DNA of 64,000 bases from Endotrypanum monterogeii (GCA_000333855.2 CM007345.1:611527-675526); one strand, 5' to 3'. Shown: positions 47,901-58,016, numbered from the stretch's first letter. The notes: generated by a model from the letters alone, not told the origin. Made by a program: numbers and translations.

Positions 47901-50687
47901 GGGTGACCCGCGCAACTCACGGTTTGTTGTTGGGTCAGCGCAGAGGACGCTGTCGTTCTCGGTGGTCGTACCGGGTTTTCTGCCGTCGTTCCCGGCACTA
48001 CCATGGTCTGGTGAACTGTTCTCGAGGTGTGGCTCGAGTGAGGTTGTCACGGACGTGGAGTCAGGGCCCTTTGTACCAAGTTCTTTCTCGAAGTTGGGCT
48101 TTCCATCGGTTGTGTTGCAGCAAATCTCTGCACCGTCATGTGATATAGTCAATGGAAGCTTTTCATTGTCCGAGCCTGCAGCCCTGGTTTCATTCCTCTT
48201 CGTTTCGCCCTCCTCCGTTGTCTGTTCTGCGTGCAGTGGCTGGGGCCGCTGCTCGGCTACCGTTTTATGTTCAGTTTTTTTGACATCGTTTTGGTGCTTC
48301 AGTTGCCGCAGCCGGCGGAGCCGCGTGGATTCCTTGTAGCCATCGTAGCGCAGCTCGTGTGGATTGGTGCCGGGGAAGATGTAGTACTGTGGGGGGCGTC
48401 GGTTATTCGCTTTCTTACCTCCGGCATCTTCCGGTGCGCAGGGGCTGTGATCTGCGAGATCCGCCGTGGGGTTATACGCAGCTGATCTATATGCGGCAGA
48501 AATGGTCATTCCAGTCTCGCTTTCGGTGCGGGTGGGGCGCTCAGGGGTACTCACTACCGCTGCGTGGCGGGGAACAGCGCACTGCATACCAACGTTGTAT
48601 TGCTGCGACCGCTGGGGAGCCGTGTGTTTCTCATGCCGCGCGCCTGTTGCCACGCCGTCTTTAGTAGGGGATGTCACGCGGTTTGAGCGACCGGTGCTGC
48701 TTTCTCGACTGAAGTCAGCAAGGGCCAGGGCGCAGCCGTCGGCTTCTTGGGTTTCTGCATTGCTGCGGCTACCAGCGGGGCGCGATACGGAGACAACGGC
48801 GCTTGCCACTGTGCCTGCTGTCACTGTGCGGTCGAGTCGTGCTGAGAGTGAGGGCACCTGCGCGTAGTAGGGACCACCAGATCCCGTCGCTTTGTGCGCG
48901 TTGTCACGCGTCGAACCACTGACGGCGGTGGTTGAGCTATGCTTGAAGACGAGAAGGCATGTCAGCGTGTTGCTGCTGTTTTGCAGCACGCCCGTGGCGG
49001 GATCGACACTCCCGCAGTCCACTCCAGTGATGGTGAGTTGTACTGTTCCCTGCCGTGACGTGTTTAGTTCCATGAATAGATCGCCAGTCCAGGCGTTGAT
49101 GTATGGTGGCATCATGAACATTTCGTTTGCTGATGTGACTACGTTGTATTCAAGCACACGCTCCAACCCGACTTTCTCACCCAAGCCGGGAAGAAGTCCG
49201 ACAAGGCGGTGAACGCAATACAACCCGCTGCTGCCAATACGATCCTCACGGGTGATCTCGCAGCCGATACCCTCGTCTTCTTGTACTACTGCAGACTTGG
49301 CAGTGCGAGGGCGCGCCCCAGTCGGAGACACCACTGGTTCAGTCGTGTATTCGCGCTGCATCAGGAGAGTGTGCGTGTCGACCCTAAAACGAATCGAGTG
49401 CACCGTCGACACTGGGGCGCCGTTGTGCGCTGTTGTGAAGGCAATCACAGGCGGTGGAATTGTGTCTGCCGTCGGAATGTTCACATCCCAGTCAACCTGC
49501 CTCCGAGCGCTTGCGAGTGTCTTGAGCTGTTCCTCGGCTCCTGTAAGCTCGGCAAGCAGCTCTTTGGCGAGATGATACTGCAGGCGTGGGGTCTCCAGAG
49601 TACCGTTTCGTGGGTTTGCATGGGCAGGCTCAATCACATCATCGGTTGTGGCTTGGTAAAGGCGACGCAGAAGGCAGAGTGAGCTGTCTGAGGAGGCTTC
49701 CATGGTTTGCTGCAGCAGGGGAATGTTTTCATTTCGAACAGGGCAGCTGTGGATCGCCTCGATCGCGACCACGGCGCCATCGGCTGCCCTGACCAGGGAT
49801 GTTGGTACAGTGCGGGTGGGCGATGTCGTTTGGCCGTGGGACTGACGAGGGGCACCGCCAGGGGACGAGCTCCAAGCCGCTGACAGTGCTCGAGCTCTGT
49901 CTGGAGACCCGCTCCGGCGCTGTGCTTCGTCACCCGCGGTGGAAGCCGTTGTCGGTACACCGTGGGTGTCGTTGAATTGTGGCCCAAAACCTGGGCGGAG
50001 AAGCGTGTCTGGCACCACGTTGAGGGACGGCACTCCGCGCACCTCCTCTTGCACCGATGGCGATATCATCAGCTGTGGGTTCAGGACAGCACAGCCGACG
50101 ACATAGTAGGCGATGGGGGTTCCGGGTGTCGTGGGGTGTGCCGCAGTCGCTGTTGCTGTTGCTGCTGGGTTTTGATACACTTCCGTATTCTTCGGACGTG
50201 TCGTTCGCATCGTTGCATCGGGTGGGCGTGGCGTCCGCACTACACTAGGTGGTATACGCGCGGTGTAGTACGAGGAGGGCATCTTTTGTGCCCCTGGACT
50301 GCCCCGCATTGACGCAGAGGAAAGCCGTGATGGAGCCGCTATGGTGGGGCACGATACCGCGGGGCTGTGTGGCGCCATGTGAGCAAGGGTGCTAATGGAG
50401 GGAAGCGTTGGTTGTCGCTTTTTAAGTTGGGCATTGCGCAACTTTGCTTCTCCAAGGTTTGGGCGATGACGGTTGTTGACGGGCTGGGTCGGAGGGGAGC
50501 ACCCTGTCAAGGTTGAGGGTCGTGTTGTCGCCGCGACTCGCACGCTTGACTCGCTGTTTGGTTTACGCGCGGTGGTGGGTGGCAGCATGCCATGACCCTG
50601 CGCGGGAAGAGATGAAGCAGTGTTTGGCTGTAGGTGATGCTGCGGTGCTCGGTGCTTCGCCGAGAGGGTATTTTGCGGTGGCTGCAT
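44931..50687 (-). CDS. Large TPR-like repeat protein, function unknown
   Basis: A 1918-residue protein I cannot assign. Residues 1-330 are Pro/Ser/Thr/Arg-rich and probably disordered. A strand-rich region at about 430-610 contains VHSIRFRVDTHTLLMQREYT and MFMMPPYINAWTGDLFMELN. After another disordered stretch, a helical part begins near 960 (PLSYLRLTEWQDRLITLVRE). From about 1210 on there are TPR-like helical pairs, for example LAETYLLYGDYPTAATVAED and SMAQAQKRWRPALEHFSAAYA. TPR scaffolds hold multi-protein complexes; a flagellar or cytoskeletal role is possible but not shown. The frame extends upstream through TG-repeat codons from a GTG, so I start at the ATG at 50687 (MQPPQN). Confidence 0.8.
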   Translation of the reverse strand: MQPPQNTLSAKHRAPQHHLQPNTASSLPAQGHGMLPPTTARKPNSESSVRVAATTRPSTLTGCSPPTQPVNNRHRPNLGEAKLRNAQLKKRQPTLPSISTLAHMAPHSPAVSCPTIAAPSRLSSASMRGSPGAQKMPSSYYTARIPPSVVRTPRPPDATMRTTRPKNTEVYQNPAATATATAAHPTTPGTPIAYYVVGCAVLNPQLMISPSVQEEVRGVPSLNVVPDTLLRPGFGPQFNDTHGVPTTASTAGDEAQRRSGSPDRARALSAAWSSSPGGAPRQSHGQTTSPTRTVPTSLVRAADGAVVAIEAIHSCPVRNENIPLLQQTMEASSDSSLCLLRRLYQATTDDVIEPAHANPRNGTLETPRLQYHLAKELLAELTGAEEQLKTLASARRQVDWDVNIPTADTIPPPVIAFTTAHNGAPVSTVHSIRFRVDTHTLLMQREYTTEPVVSPTGARPRTAKSAVVQEDEGIGCEITREDRIGSSGLYCVHRLVGLLPGLGEKVGLERVLEYNVVTSANEMFMMPPYINAWTGDLFMELNTSRQGTVQLTITGVDCGSVDPATGVLQNSSNTLTCLLVFKHSSTTAVSGSTRDNAHKATGSGGPYYAQVPSLSARLDRTVTAGTVASAVVSVSRPAGSRSNAETQEADGCALALADFSRESSTGRSNRVTSPTKDGVATGARHEKHTAPQRSQQYNVGMQCAVPRHAAVVSTPERPTRTESETGMTISAAYRSAAYNPTADLADHSPCAPEDAGGKKANNRRPPQYYIFPGTNPHELRYDGYKESTRLRRLRQLKHQNDVKKTEHKTVAEQRPQPLHAEQTTEEGETKRNETRAAGSDNEKLPLTISHDGAEICCNTTDGKPNFEKELGTKGPDSTSVTTSLEPHLENSSPDHGSAGNDGRKPGTTTENDSVLCADPTTNRELRGSPLPTTFFFMDGVQSPLSYLRLTEWQDRLITLVREDDQDLLHRETRTSFRREAFQELSEGAMAGMFANLYLCNGGFGPSNVGVTRRTSISARRGSSTAALRNFGSGTDNVAAQGNISISNPSTYLANRNSAAANGSTAGGGGVQMTASATSSADKTFTMLRRLILCLALEEERASTQLYNDTVELCRQFCHSALLKTTALTRGTRDGLQQAAAAVLSSGLPISPGRSQASSYRYDSVAALSTKDMELLRTLSDALELSMTTTMMIGAYSEAVEYALQRVHTLCLLEGDTGTLVNAAQRDLAETYLLYGDYPTAATVAEDVVMVTRQILRDASDEREVIEAEMLCTLALAAAGRLERLQQYIDTLEINILPLESGGYSAARNTQTLLQAKLRLVLVFAKTYLARSSSLRSAGNALAATLPNNSSRDRVQPNERAANTAASLGTDDVVTLLREAVQLLRGGEDVQDTGHKLHPTVLPQGKQLDTHSRKGTAASSMPHTGGSRYNASAIISSPPRTLRALGNSNILSGDGSSTENSRDLGATMEAAEKRLRWNLLCFAGVQLIQNDQNQEGIRVMENTVKELVLSQKRAEDRKQCAALAAVLWVGLTLSKSRMQPEQATEIIPMLKEMSDRVVRTRGPLHPLAAMSNLLYAYTSHYMTNSRSSVNLATRSIAALGRGAGPNSYDLLTAHYVVGSMAQAQKRWRPALEHFSAAYAIAQTTRLADDDMFLMDTQFLGALLLCPPTAVLDLDTTTFCANVEERLQRLRQRVGPHSEKLVEPLWNAAELLFMLKDTNSAIKCVQQAVRLLDRRGVLLVSTAVLKPIDVLMREQQETLGSGAAQVADSRKRGEYLVAQRNAVVQTSFETISQSLNLATTLFMWAAMLESQACTTEAQEMYNQSLALYEVANLGDNTIAALRIMEALSKLLYTAGMCGDALMWASKAEELLHKYYRKEWPLEHVAVRKIVDAVEHRLFVEEGTHIVQSKLSTHSEVVELL

Positions 50688-51896
50688 AATGTGATGGGGG
50701 AGTGTGGCTTCCTCCAGTGCGCTACATACACACACACACACACAAACAAACACACAGTCACACACACACACAAACGCACACTACTAGACATTCACAAAGG
50801 CCATAACCAGAGAGAAGATGGAAAGAAGAAGAGAAGGGGGGGGGGAGGTGAATATGACCAGTGGACATCAATGCGAAATGAATATCAATCTACGCAGTGT
50901 GCAGATACACACATGCATACAATGTGATATTCTTAAAAAAAAAAAAATGCCTCCTCTCGAGGTTGGTACGAGCTCGCAGACATCAACTGCTTTCTTCCTC
51001 AGGTGGTGGGTGGGTGAGTGGGGAAGGGGGGTGGGGGTCGAGGGTCTGTGTCCATGAGATGGGCAAGTGCAGGTCGAGAAATACGTGCTTGAGACCCACC
51101 GCTACTCCATTCTTGCCCAGAACCTGTCCACATGTTCACCTGTTTAGTATGAAGCGACATCGGATATACGCGCTACTGAAGTGCCAACGCATTCACATCA
51201 GCACCGACCCCGTCTCGTATTATATGCACCTCACTCTACCTTTCCTAGTATGTTGGGCTCGTCTTGGTGGTGCATCTATCCGGGAGGGAGACGGGGAGGG
51301 CGATGGCGCAGGCTTTCACAAAAGTTAGTGAAGAAAGACGGGTAACATACCTTCAAGTCACATCGTTGCTGTGTTTATCATATGGTTTGTTCAAATAGGT
51401 GCACAGTCGTGGGTCGCCTCTTCAGGCAAGACTGTGTAGCTTCAAGACTGCACGGATATTAGTGCGAAATACAGCTCTCTCCCACCACCTTAAAGTCGTA
51501 TTTAATTGACTTTCCCTACTCCTATAGGGGATGTGACACTCAAGGCTGAGAACAAGTCGTTGTACGGCTACCTGATAGAGTAGGCACATTACCTGCTCTT
51601 TCCCTTTTTTTTTCCTTCCATGATAGGGGAAAGAACCGAGTATATGATCGTGAGCGTAAGACTTGAGCCAACTACGCTCATATGGAGTGGGAAAAGGTTG
51701 TCGACAAGGCTGGCTGGCTAGTGGGTGAAGCGGGGGGGGGGGGAGGGGGCAGGGCGAGCAAACGAAGGGATGCACTTACGTGCTGTATGCTCGACGAAAG
51801 CCCCCTCCTATCCCGTTCTGAGAACCCGTGGTGAAAAAAAAAAAGAGGTGGTGTTGAGTAGGGGGGGGGGGAATGGCTGTGTCACAGTTTTTTATT
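50688..51896. other. Intergenic region with a complex, repeat-poor core
   Basis: The spacer between HscB/Jac1 and the TPR gene begins with (CA)n-like DNA (50728-50775), a G run at 50836-50846 and an A run at 50937-50946. From about 51050 to 51710 the DNA is unusually complex, with almost no microsatellites and mixed base composition, yet has no ATG-started protein-like frame. G runs at 51731-51745 and 51861-51871 follow. Confidence 0.6.
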
Positions 51897-52748
51897 CTAC
51901 AGAATCATCCGCTCTTTTAGTTTGTCCAGTGCATTCGCCGTGTACGTCCACTCCTGCACGACGTGGTGAAACTTTTTCATATCGCCTTCATCCCAGCTTT
52001 TGACGGCATCCTTGTAGTAACCAACGGTGCGATCCTCCAGGTCGAAGCGTAGCACCGACCACTGTCGCCGCACATCTTCGTCTTCTGGGTCACTGCCGAA
52101 GATTAACTCATTGATTGATAACATCTCCATGAGGAAGTCTTCACTCATGGGAGCATCGGGTCGAACCTCTCGCGCGTTCATTGTGCGTCTGTCGTCCTCG
52201 ACAAGCAGCTCCTCTTCCTCTGCCGCACTGAGCGGGGCACCCTTGACTTCTTCAGCCTTCACCAGTCGAGAGAGGTAGCGACAACGCGAGTAAGGCGTCC
52301 GAAGCGTGTCGTACGCGGTGTTGGCGTACGTGGAGACATCGGCATTGCTCATCGATGCATCAGGAATGCACCCCGGCTTCGACGGGGATGCGGAGGTTCT
52401 GGAACTCCCACTGGCCACACCTGCTTGTTGTTGCCGCCGAAGCTCCTCGTTAGCCTGCACCTGCTGCTGGTCGGGATGCACGAGACGCTGGAGGTTGTGG
52501 TATGTCTTCTGAAGCGCCGCCACGTCGAGGTCAGGGTGCTTGACAAGCCGGAAGAAATGAAAACAGTTTCCCTTCCCCACGTCAGGGCTTGGCGCGGTTG
52601 TCGCGTCAGAGACGGAAGAAGAATATCGACACTGCTGCGACTTCATCCACAGTGGGGGGTAAGCACCGCACCCAGCAGTCACGCGGGGCCGGACTGCGGG
52701 GCCTCTGAATATCCGACGCTGCGCGAGAAGGGAGGACGTGGAGAACAT
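51897..52748 (-). CDS. JAC1: Mitochondrial J-protein HscB/Jac1
   Basis: A 283-residue co-chaperone of iron-sulphur cluster biogenesis. After a mitochondrial-type N-terminus (MFSTSSLLAQRRIFRG) comes a J-domain with the helix LQKTYHNLQRLV and the essential HPD at 91-93. The C-terminal HscB domain follows, with the scaffold-binding region APMSEDFLMEMLSINELIFG and a helical end. Jac1 delivers the Fe-S scaffold Isu to mitochondrial Hsp70 and stimulates its ATPase. Between the HPD and the next J-domain helix there is a Gln/Ser-rich insert of about 40 residues (QQQVQANEELRRQQQ...). A second HPD at 71-73 is outside the motif position. The start is an ATG at 52748. Confidence 0.9.
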   Translation of the reverse strand: MFSTSSLLAQRRIFRGPAVRPRVTAGCGAYPPLWMKSQQCRYSSSVSDATTAPSPDVGKGNCFHFFRLVKHPDLDVAALQKTYHNLQRLVHPDQQQVQANEELRRQQQAGVASGSSRTSASPSKPGCIPDASMSNADVSTYANTAYDTLRTPYSRCRYLSRLVKAEEVKGAPLSAAEEEELLVEDDRRTMNAREVRPDAPMSEDFLMEMLSINELIFGSDPEDEDVRRQWSVLRFDLEDRTVGYYKDAVKSWDEGDMKKFHHVVQEWTYTANALDKLKERMIL

Positions 52749-53848
52749 TTTTCCGTGTCTTGTAGCGGAGTTTATCCTTCGTGTGTGTCAGTTTGGAGGA
52801 GGGAGGGAGGGGGAGAGAACAGGTGTGGGGTGGTGATCAGAAACGGGATCGTAAGCGACGCATGGGAGGAGGGGAGGGGAGAGGAGCTTACCAAAGTCTT
52901 TTCTTGGCATTCCTACATTCAAAAGGAACGAGAAACCTTTGGGCAGCGTCCATTTCTTGTCCTGTCAGCAGTGATCACGTTGTAGCCCCGCATCCACAGG
53001 CTTGTTGTGTTAAAACGAGATTCCCTTGGCGGTGGGGCCCCGCGAAGTGAGTGAGCGCTTTGGGCTGGAAATGGCGAAGAGCGGGAAGAGAGGGAGGGGT
53101 GCTTTGGTGAGATATCACCATAAACAACTACAAAAAAAAAATATTACATTGCTGCAGGGGCGACGAAAGGGATGCCTCGAGTTACAGTGCTACATACACA
53201 AGAACACAGCAAGAACACTAAACTGTGTAACGGTGTCAGAGGCGGGTATCTATGTGCATCTGTGTGTCTGTTGAGAGTTTTCTTCCGCTGTGATACGTTA
53301 AAGCCCGCTAACACGCACACGTGCAGACAACACACACTCTCCTCTCTACACGAACAGACGGCCCGGGCCTACGGACAGAGGAACAAAAACAAACAACACC
53401 AAACAACATCGAACAAAAACAAACAAAACACGACGTTGCGCTTCTTCTTGCATGCGCGGCGATATGTACATAAGTGTAGCAGATGCGTCTCCCACACTCG
53501 GGAGGATGGAACATATTGATCAATACCGCCAGCGAGTGGATTCCCTGGTCAGAGCGCCGTTTATGGTCTGTACCACGAACAAAACAGCAGTGACAAGAAA
53601 GTCGCATTTGAAACGAGATACATTCCCCCCCCCCTCCCCCCCGCCTGCGTGCCGTACCTGCATCTCTTACGGGTCCCCTTCCCCTGCCTCCCCGACCGTC
53701 TTGCCCAAAATTGAACACGCCAGTAAGGGGCGAGGAGTGTCACATCTACACATCCCATGATGCACACTCAACACCTCCTGCGCCATCCCAGCCACTGTCA
53801 CCTCCCTTCTCCCTTTCAGTTACCAACACACGCTGCTCCCCAGACACG
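52749..53848. other. Intergenic region
   Basis: The spacer between the LRR-protein stop and the HscB start includes G-rich DNA at 52795-52815 and 52860-52885 (pyrimidine tracts for HscB splicing), an A run at 53131-53139, CAAA-rich DNA at 53386-53430 and a C run at 53627-53641. No gene is supported. Confidence 0.65.
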
Positions 53849-56800
53849 CTAGCGACGGCCGCAGTAGGCGGTAAGCACATCTTTGGGATCAAGGAGGTAC
53901 CATATACCGCTTTTGGCTTCTGAAGGGTCGGCCGCTGCTAGCACTGCCTCCATGCGCATCAAGTGCATCTTGACTGCCTGCACGCGGTGAAAGAGTTGGG
54001 GCAGTGTTCCGGTAGCATTGCTGTCTTTCCCAGATGTGTGTGTGTGGTCTGCTGTGTTGGCGCCGGTCCTCTGGCTGGGGTTATCAGCCGCAGCTATGAT
54101 GCTGTTCGCTGCGGCCGTCAGTGCCAAGCGCTGCAGCTTTTCTTCCAGATAAGCTACTCGTGTGCGCACGAAGGTTGGGGAGAACAGAAGCGCTGTTAAA
54201 AGGGCAGTGAGGGTGACCTGCGTTGTGACGGACTGCTGTTGTCGATACAAAGGCGAATGCCCTGGTTTTGCTGAGGTAGGCTTTTGGGTCGCTGTGACAG
54301 AGGGCACAGAGGAACTGAGTGAGGGGGTCACAGTGTCGGCGAGGGCATTCGACATTGCAGTCTTCGTCACCTTCTTGCGTCTCACCTCAGGTATGTTGGT
54401 GTCATCGGAGCTCTGCAGCGACTCTCCCTTGGTCTTGAGTCCAGTACTCGCGGAACGATGCTGCAGCTCGGCGTTTGTCGTCCTTGGTATGAGCGCTACG
54501 GCTGACGCTGCAGTGGCTTGCTCGTTGACGGAGTGATGGTGCACAAGTGCATCGCACAGCCGCTGTACGTCCTCTTCAGTTCCAGGTGCCCGCAAGAGCG
54601 CCAGCAGCGGTCCCAAAACGAACGATGTGTAGGAGCCTATCGGGCGCACAAGGTATTGTGCCACCTCCGGGTCGTGCAGGGATGCTGCCGGAGGGGCAGC
54701 TGCGCTATTGGCAGATGATGTATTAGCTCCGACTGCCCCGCTACCATTGCTGGTAGCACCTGGGGAGGGTGTTGGGTTGCTGACGGTGACACAGCTGCTA
54801 TCGGAAGGGTAGACCATGACTCCGGGACTTCCTCCAGCTGTAGCTCCTGCTACGACGTAGGGGCCTGTGAGGAGTTGCCACACCTGCTCTGGTTCATGGG
54901 GCAGCGCTGCTACCGCAGCGGTCAAGGCAATAGCAGGGGTTGGTGCTCCTCCAGAGAGATCCACCCCGCCACCTCGCCCGGCCGCCGAGCCTGCCCCCGT
55001 GTTCCCTCCGTGTCCATTGCTTTTGGCACCCGTGCGTTTTCGGTCGTCTTGAGAGGTTAAACTACGGGGGTTGTTGCCGCTGCTGCTTCCTGCGTTGGCA
55101 TGACGTGACAAGAGTTGTATGGCTTGCCTCGCCGCCACGGAGATGTTCACAGCCGACCCGGCTGCGCTCTCGGCGTCGGAAGAAACCCAATCACGCAGCG
55201 GCAACAGACGCAGTAGCTCGGCGGTGCCGTATTCTTCCTCCAGTGTCTGGATTTCTTTCACCGAGTACACGTAGTACAGTAATACCAAAATTTCCGCCAG
55301 CGCCTCCTGCTGCACTGTGATGGCAGAGACAACACCAATACGATGGGAGTCTGTATCTGCGGTCTCGGTGGAGTTTGGTGAGATCCTGGCAGTACCGGAA
55401 GATCTAATCATTCTTCCTGGGGCTGCGCTCATAGCTAGACTACACCCTCGTGTGTCTTCCCAAGCCGGTGGGATGACAGCGTATTTGGTTTCCTGAATGG
55501 TGCGAAGCGCGCTAAGCGGAAGGGAGATGCGGCAGGTGGGCGCATTGGGATTTTCCGTCTGTGACGACAGGGCCGCACTGCGCCGCCCTGTCCCTGCGCG
55601 CTCCTGCACAGCGGCCGCTGCTGCTGCGCCTGCCTTTTTCTGCGTTTCCAGCGAATTCTGCCATGCTTCTGCCGCGCGGACGACGAGGGCGGATGCTTGG
55701 AGGGTGCGCTGCACTGTCGCGAGTCGATCAGGCGCTGGTCCTTCCAGAGGCAAGAGTCGACTCATCGTAGGTGGAGGTGCTGTTGGCTGCAGCGTCGGCT
55801 GCGCCGTGCCGTCGTGCGATGCTGCAGCGCCGTTCCGGAGAAAACGAAAATAAACACTATCGTGCAACAAAGGAAGCATCGACGTGGAGGCGGTGACGGT
55901 GGGGGAGGGAGGGGAATTTGATCGTGCTTCCGAGGCAACGGTAGCGGCCGTTGCTTGGGTCGAGGGAAACAGGGGGCGATCTAGCGACACGTCGAGAGTC
56001 CTGTCTGGCACTGTTGTGCCGCTTCCCGTACCCTTGTTTGTTGGCGGTGATGCGGGCATGAGGGATGGTACGGTGACTTGTTTCCGGCCCATGGAGAGCG
56101 ACGATGCCGCGGGTGCAAGGTCCGAAGAGCCGGATGCCGGCTGTCGAGGATTCGATGGGGAGGCAATGGTGGTGGCTCGAGATTCCCGTCTTTCCGTGTC
56201 TCCCTGAGCATTCTCCGAAGCTGTCGCCGCCGCCTGTGTTCGCTGCCAAGCATCGGCAGAGAGCGGCATGCCTGTCTGTGAGAGCGTCCAGAGAGCGTGG
56301 AACGACTCCCAAGTCTCCTCTTTCTGTCGCCAGGTATCGAAGGCGCTCTTCTCCGTCGCTTCTTGCGCCTGCTTCTGCTGGCGAAGGTAGGCTGCATATT
56401 TGCGCTCCAAGTCCTTTGCTGCAGGGGATTTGGAGAATGGGTCAGTGTTCACCCGAATCCCCTTCATGAGGCTCGGTGAGGTACCTGGTCGGAGGGTTGT
56501 CGCTGGCGCCGCAGCTGCAGCTGCGGCGGTGATGGTGGTGGTGGTGCGCGGCCTGTCAACGTATGCGCGCTGGCTCCACCGGGCGGAGGCCACTACCGCT
56601 TCGCGCTCCTTCGGTGTGATGAATTGGCAGTCGAGTATCTCCACCTGAGGAAGCGCTGCGACGCAGCGCTTGCGGTATCTCGGCTCTCCAATGACTGGAT
56701 TCCCGCGCAAGTCCAGGAAGCGGAGATTTTTTAGGCGCCGCAGTGCGTGAAGTACCTTGTCCAGGTCGCTCAATTGGTTGTATGCCAACGACAGGTGCTC

Positions 56801-57373
56801 GAGGAGGGTAAGCCGTGGGATTTCGGTATCAACTGCGATGTCGCGGATACAGTTGTAGGCAGCATGGAGGTGGGTCAATCGCCGACACCCCTGGAAAAGG
56901 GGGGGCGATCGCGAGGAAGGGCATAGCCCACCATCGGCAGTCATTTTCTGGATGGCCAAAGATGCAGAGGAGTGGGGTTGCAATGGAACCAGGTTCTGTA
57001 GGGTCTCCAGGGCGTTGTGCTCCACAGCAATGCAGCGGAGGTGCTCAAAGCGAAAGAAGTTTGGATGCAGCGAAGTGAAGCCGCGGTGACTACAGACAAA
57101 ATCTGTCACCGTATGCACCTGTGTCAAGGGGATGCCCAGCTCAGCCAGTGGGTCACACACGCAAGAGCCGAGAGTCGATGAGGGTTCCGCACAGTCGCTG
57201 AGTCCGCTCGGCGCAGAGGTGTACGTGCGCATTGCAGACCCGACGGCTGTACGCGTTCTAATGCAGTTGGGCTGCTTGCTGTCGAGGGAGGCGCCATTGC
57301 GGAGCCTTGCCTTTTGCGCTCCAGCCTCACGACGCAGAATGTCGTAGTAGCGTTTCTGATCGCCCGTCCGCAT
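53849..57373 (-). CDS. Leucine-rich-repeat protein
   Basis: A 1174-residue protein with four to five LRRs near the N-terminus (about 100-255): LRCIAVEHNALETLQNL, LTHLHAAYNCIRDI, LLEHLSLAYNQLSDLD and LKNLRFLDLRGNP. An LRR-cap follows (RKRCVAALPQVEILDCQ). This SDS22-like LRR type with cap is common in axonemal and basal-body proteins of flagellates. A helical, charged stretch follows (about 315-360, DLERKYAAYLRQQKQ). The remaining 800 residues are Ala/Ser/Thr/Gly-rich with few folded parts (a helical QQEALAEILVLLYYVYSVKEIQ and a segment near the end). A flagellar role is inference. The start is an ATG at 57373; a T/A homopolymer at 57395-57407 lies just upstream. Confidence 0.85.
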   Translation of the reverse strand: MRTGDQKRYYDILRREAGAQKARLRNGASLDSKQPNCIRTRTAVGSAMRTYTSAPSGLSDCAEPSSTLGSCVCDPLAELGIPLTQVHTVTDFVCSHRGFTSLHPNFFRFEHLRCIAVEHNALETLQNLVPLQPHSSASLAIQKMTADGGLCPSSRSPPLFQGCRRLTHLHAAYNCIRDIAVDTEIPRLTLLEHLSLAYNQLSDLDKVLHALRRLKNLRFLDLRGNPVIGEPRYRKRCVAALPQVEILDCQFITPKEREAVVASARWSQRAYVDRPRTTTTITAAAAAAAPATTLRPGTSPSLMKGIRVNTDPFSKSPAAKDLERKYAAYLRQQKQAQEATEKSAFDTWRQKEETWESFHALWTLSQTGMPLSADAWQRTQAAATASENAQGDTERRESRATTIASPSNPRQPASGSSDLAPAASSLSMGRKQVTVPSLMPASPPTNKGTGSGTTVPDRTLDVSLDRPLFPSTQATAATVASEARSNSPPSPTVTASTSMLPLLHDSVYFRFLRNGAAASHDGTAQPTLQPTAPPPTMSRLLPLEGPAPDRLATVQRTLQASALVVRAAEAWQNSLETQKKAGAAAAAAVQERAGTGRRSAALSSQTENPNAPTCRISLPLSALRTIQETKYAVIPPAWEDTRGCSLAMSAAPGRMIRSSGTARISPNSTETADTDSHRIGVVSAITVQQEALAEILVLLYYVYSVKEIQTLEEEYGTAELLRLLPLRDWVSSDAESAAGSAVNISVAARQAIQLLSRHANAGSSSGNNPRSLTSQDDRKRTGAKSNGHGGNTGAGSAAGRGGGVDLSGGAPTPAIALTAAVAALPHEPEQVWQLLTGPYVVAGATAGGSPGVMVYPSDSSCVTVSNPTPSPGATSNGSGAVGANTSSANSAAAPPAASLHDPEVAQYLVRPIGSYTSFVLGPLLALLRAPGTEEDVQRLCDALVHHHSVNEQATAASAVALIPRTTNAELQHRSASTGLKTKGESLQSSDDTNIPEVRRKKVTKTAMSNALADTVTPSLSSSVPSVTATQKPTSAKPGHSPLYRQQQSVTTQVTLTALLTALLFSPTFVRTRVAYLEEKLQRLALTAAANSIIAAADNPSQRTGANTADHTHTSGKDSNATGTLPQLFHRVQAVKMHLMRMEAVLAAADPSEAKSGIWYLLDPKDVLTAYCGRR

Positions 57374-58016
57374 TCCTTACCTTGTTGACCCCGCTTTTTT
57401 TTTTTTTTGTTTGCGTGTCTGTGCGCGTCAAAACGAGCGGCCTTGAACCGATTATGAGGCATCGATGTCAAGTGTTGTGTAGTTGAAGGTGAAGGTGAGA
57501 TAGAAATGTGTCGAACAAGGGGGAGAAGAGAGAGAGAGTGGGGTGCGACTAGGTTTCTGAGACCACAACCATTTATTGAACCTCACAGTTTCCTTTATTT
57601 CCTTCACCGCATCTTTACATTCAGCATAAAAGTTTATGCTGCGGTGCACATGACGCGCTACCTCGCTTGTGTCCAGATGAATTCAGAGCTCACATGATAC
57701 GAGAGCGGGGGTGGAGTTATCGCATTTCGGAGATCTCAATGCATTTGTTTTGTCCGTTTTTGGGTGTCTGTGTTACCTCTCTTGAATGCATCTTCAGTAG
57801 CCATGCACTGAGAGCTGGTATGCGCGTTTCCAGGATGACGTATTTAGCTCATTGTCGCACAATATATATATATATATATATATTCTTACGCAATCACACT
57901 GAAAACATTTTCTCCCCTGTCCGAGAAGGCTGCTGCCATACACACACGCACACACAGAGACACGGGCACACGCAGATGGTAAGAAAAAAGGAGCACTCAC
58001 ATGAATCAGGTGAGCA
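57374..58016. other. Intergenic region
   Basis: The spacer between LSM8 and the LRR protein contains a (TA)n tract at 57861-57883, CA-rich DNA near 57940-57958 and a GA-rich run at 57522-57540 (a pyrimidine tract on the coding strand). No gene is seen. Confidence 0.65.

Noticed and set aside
51422..51775. Minus-strand frame of 117 codons with mixed composition
   Set aside because: It opens with GTG and has no suitable ATG before residue 60; reported instead as a complex non-coding block.
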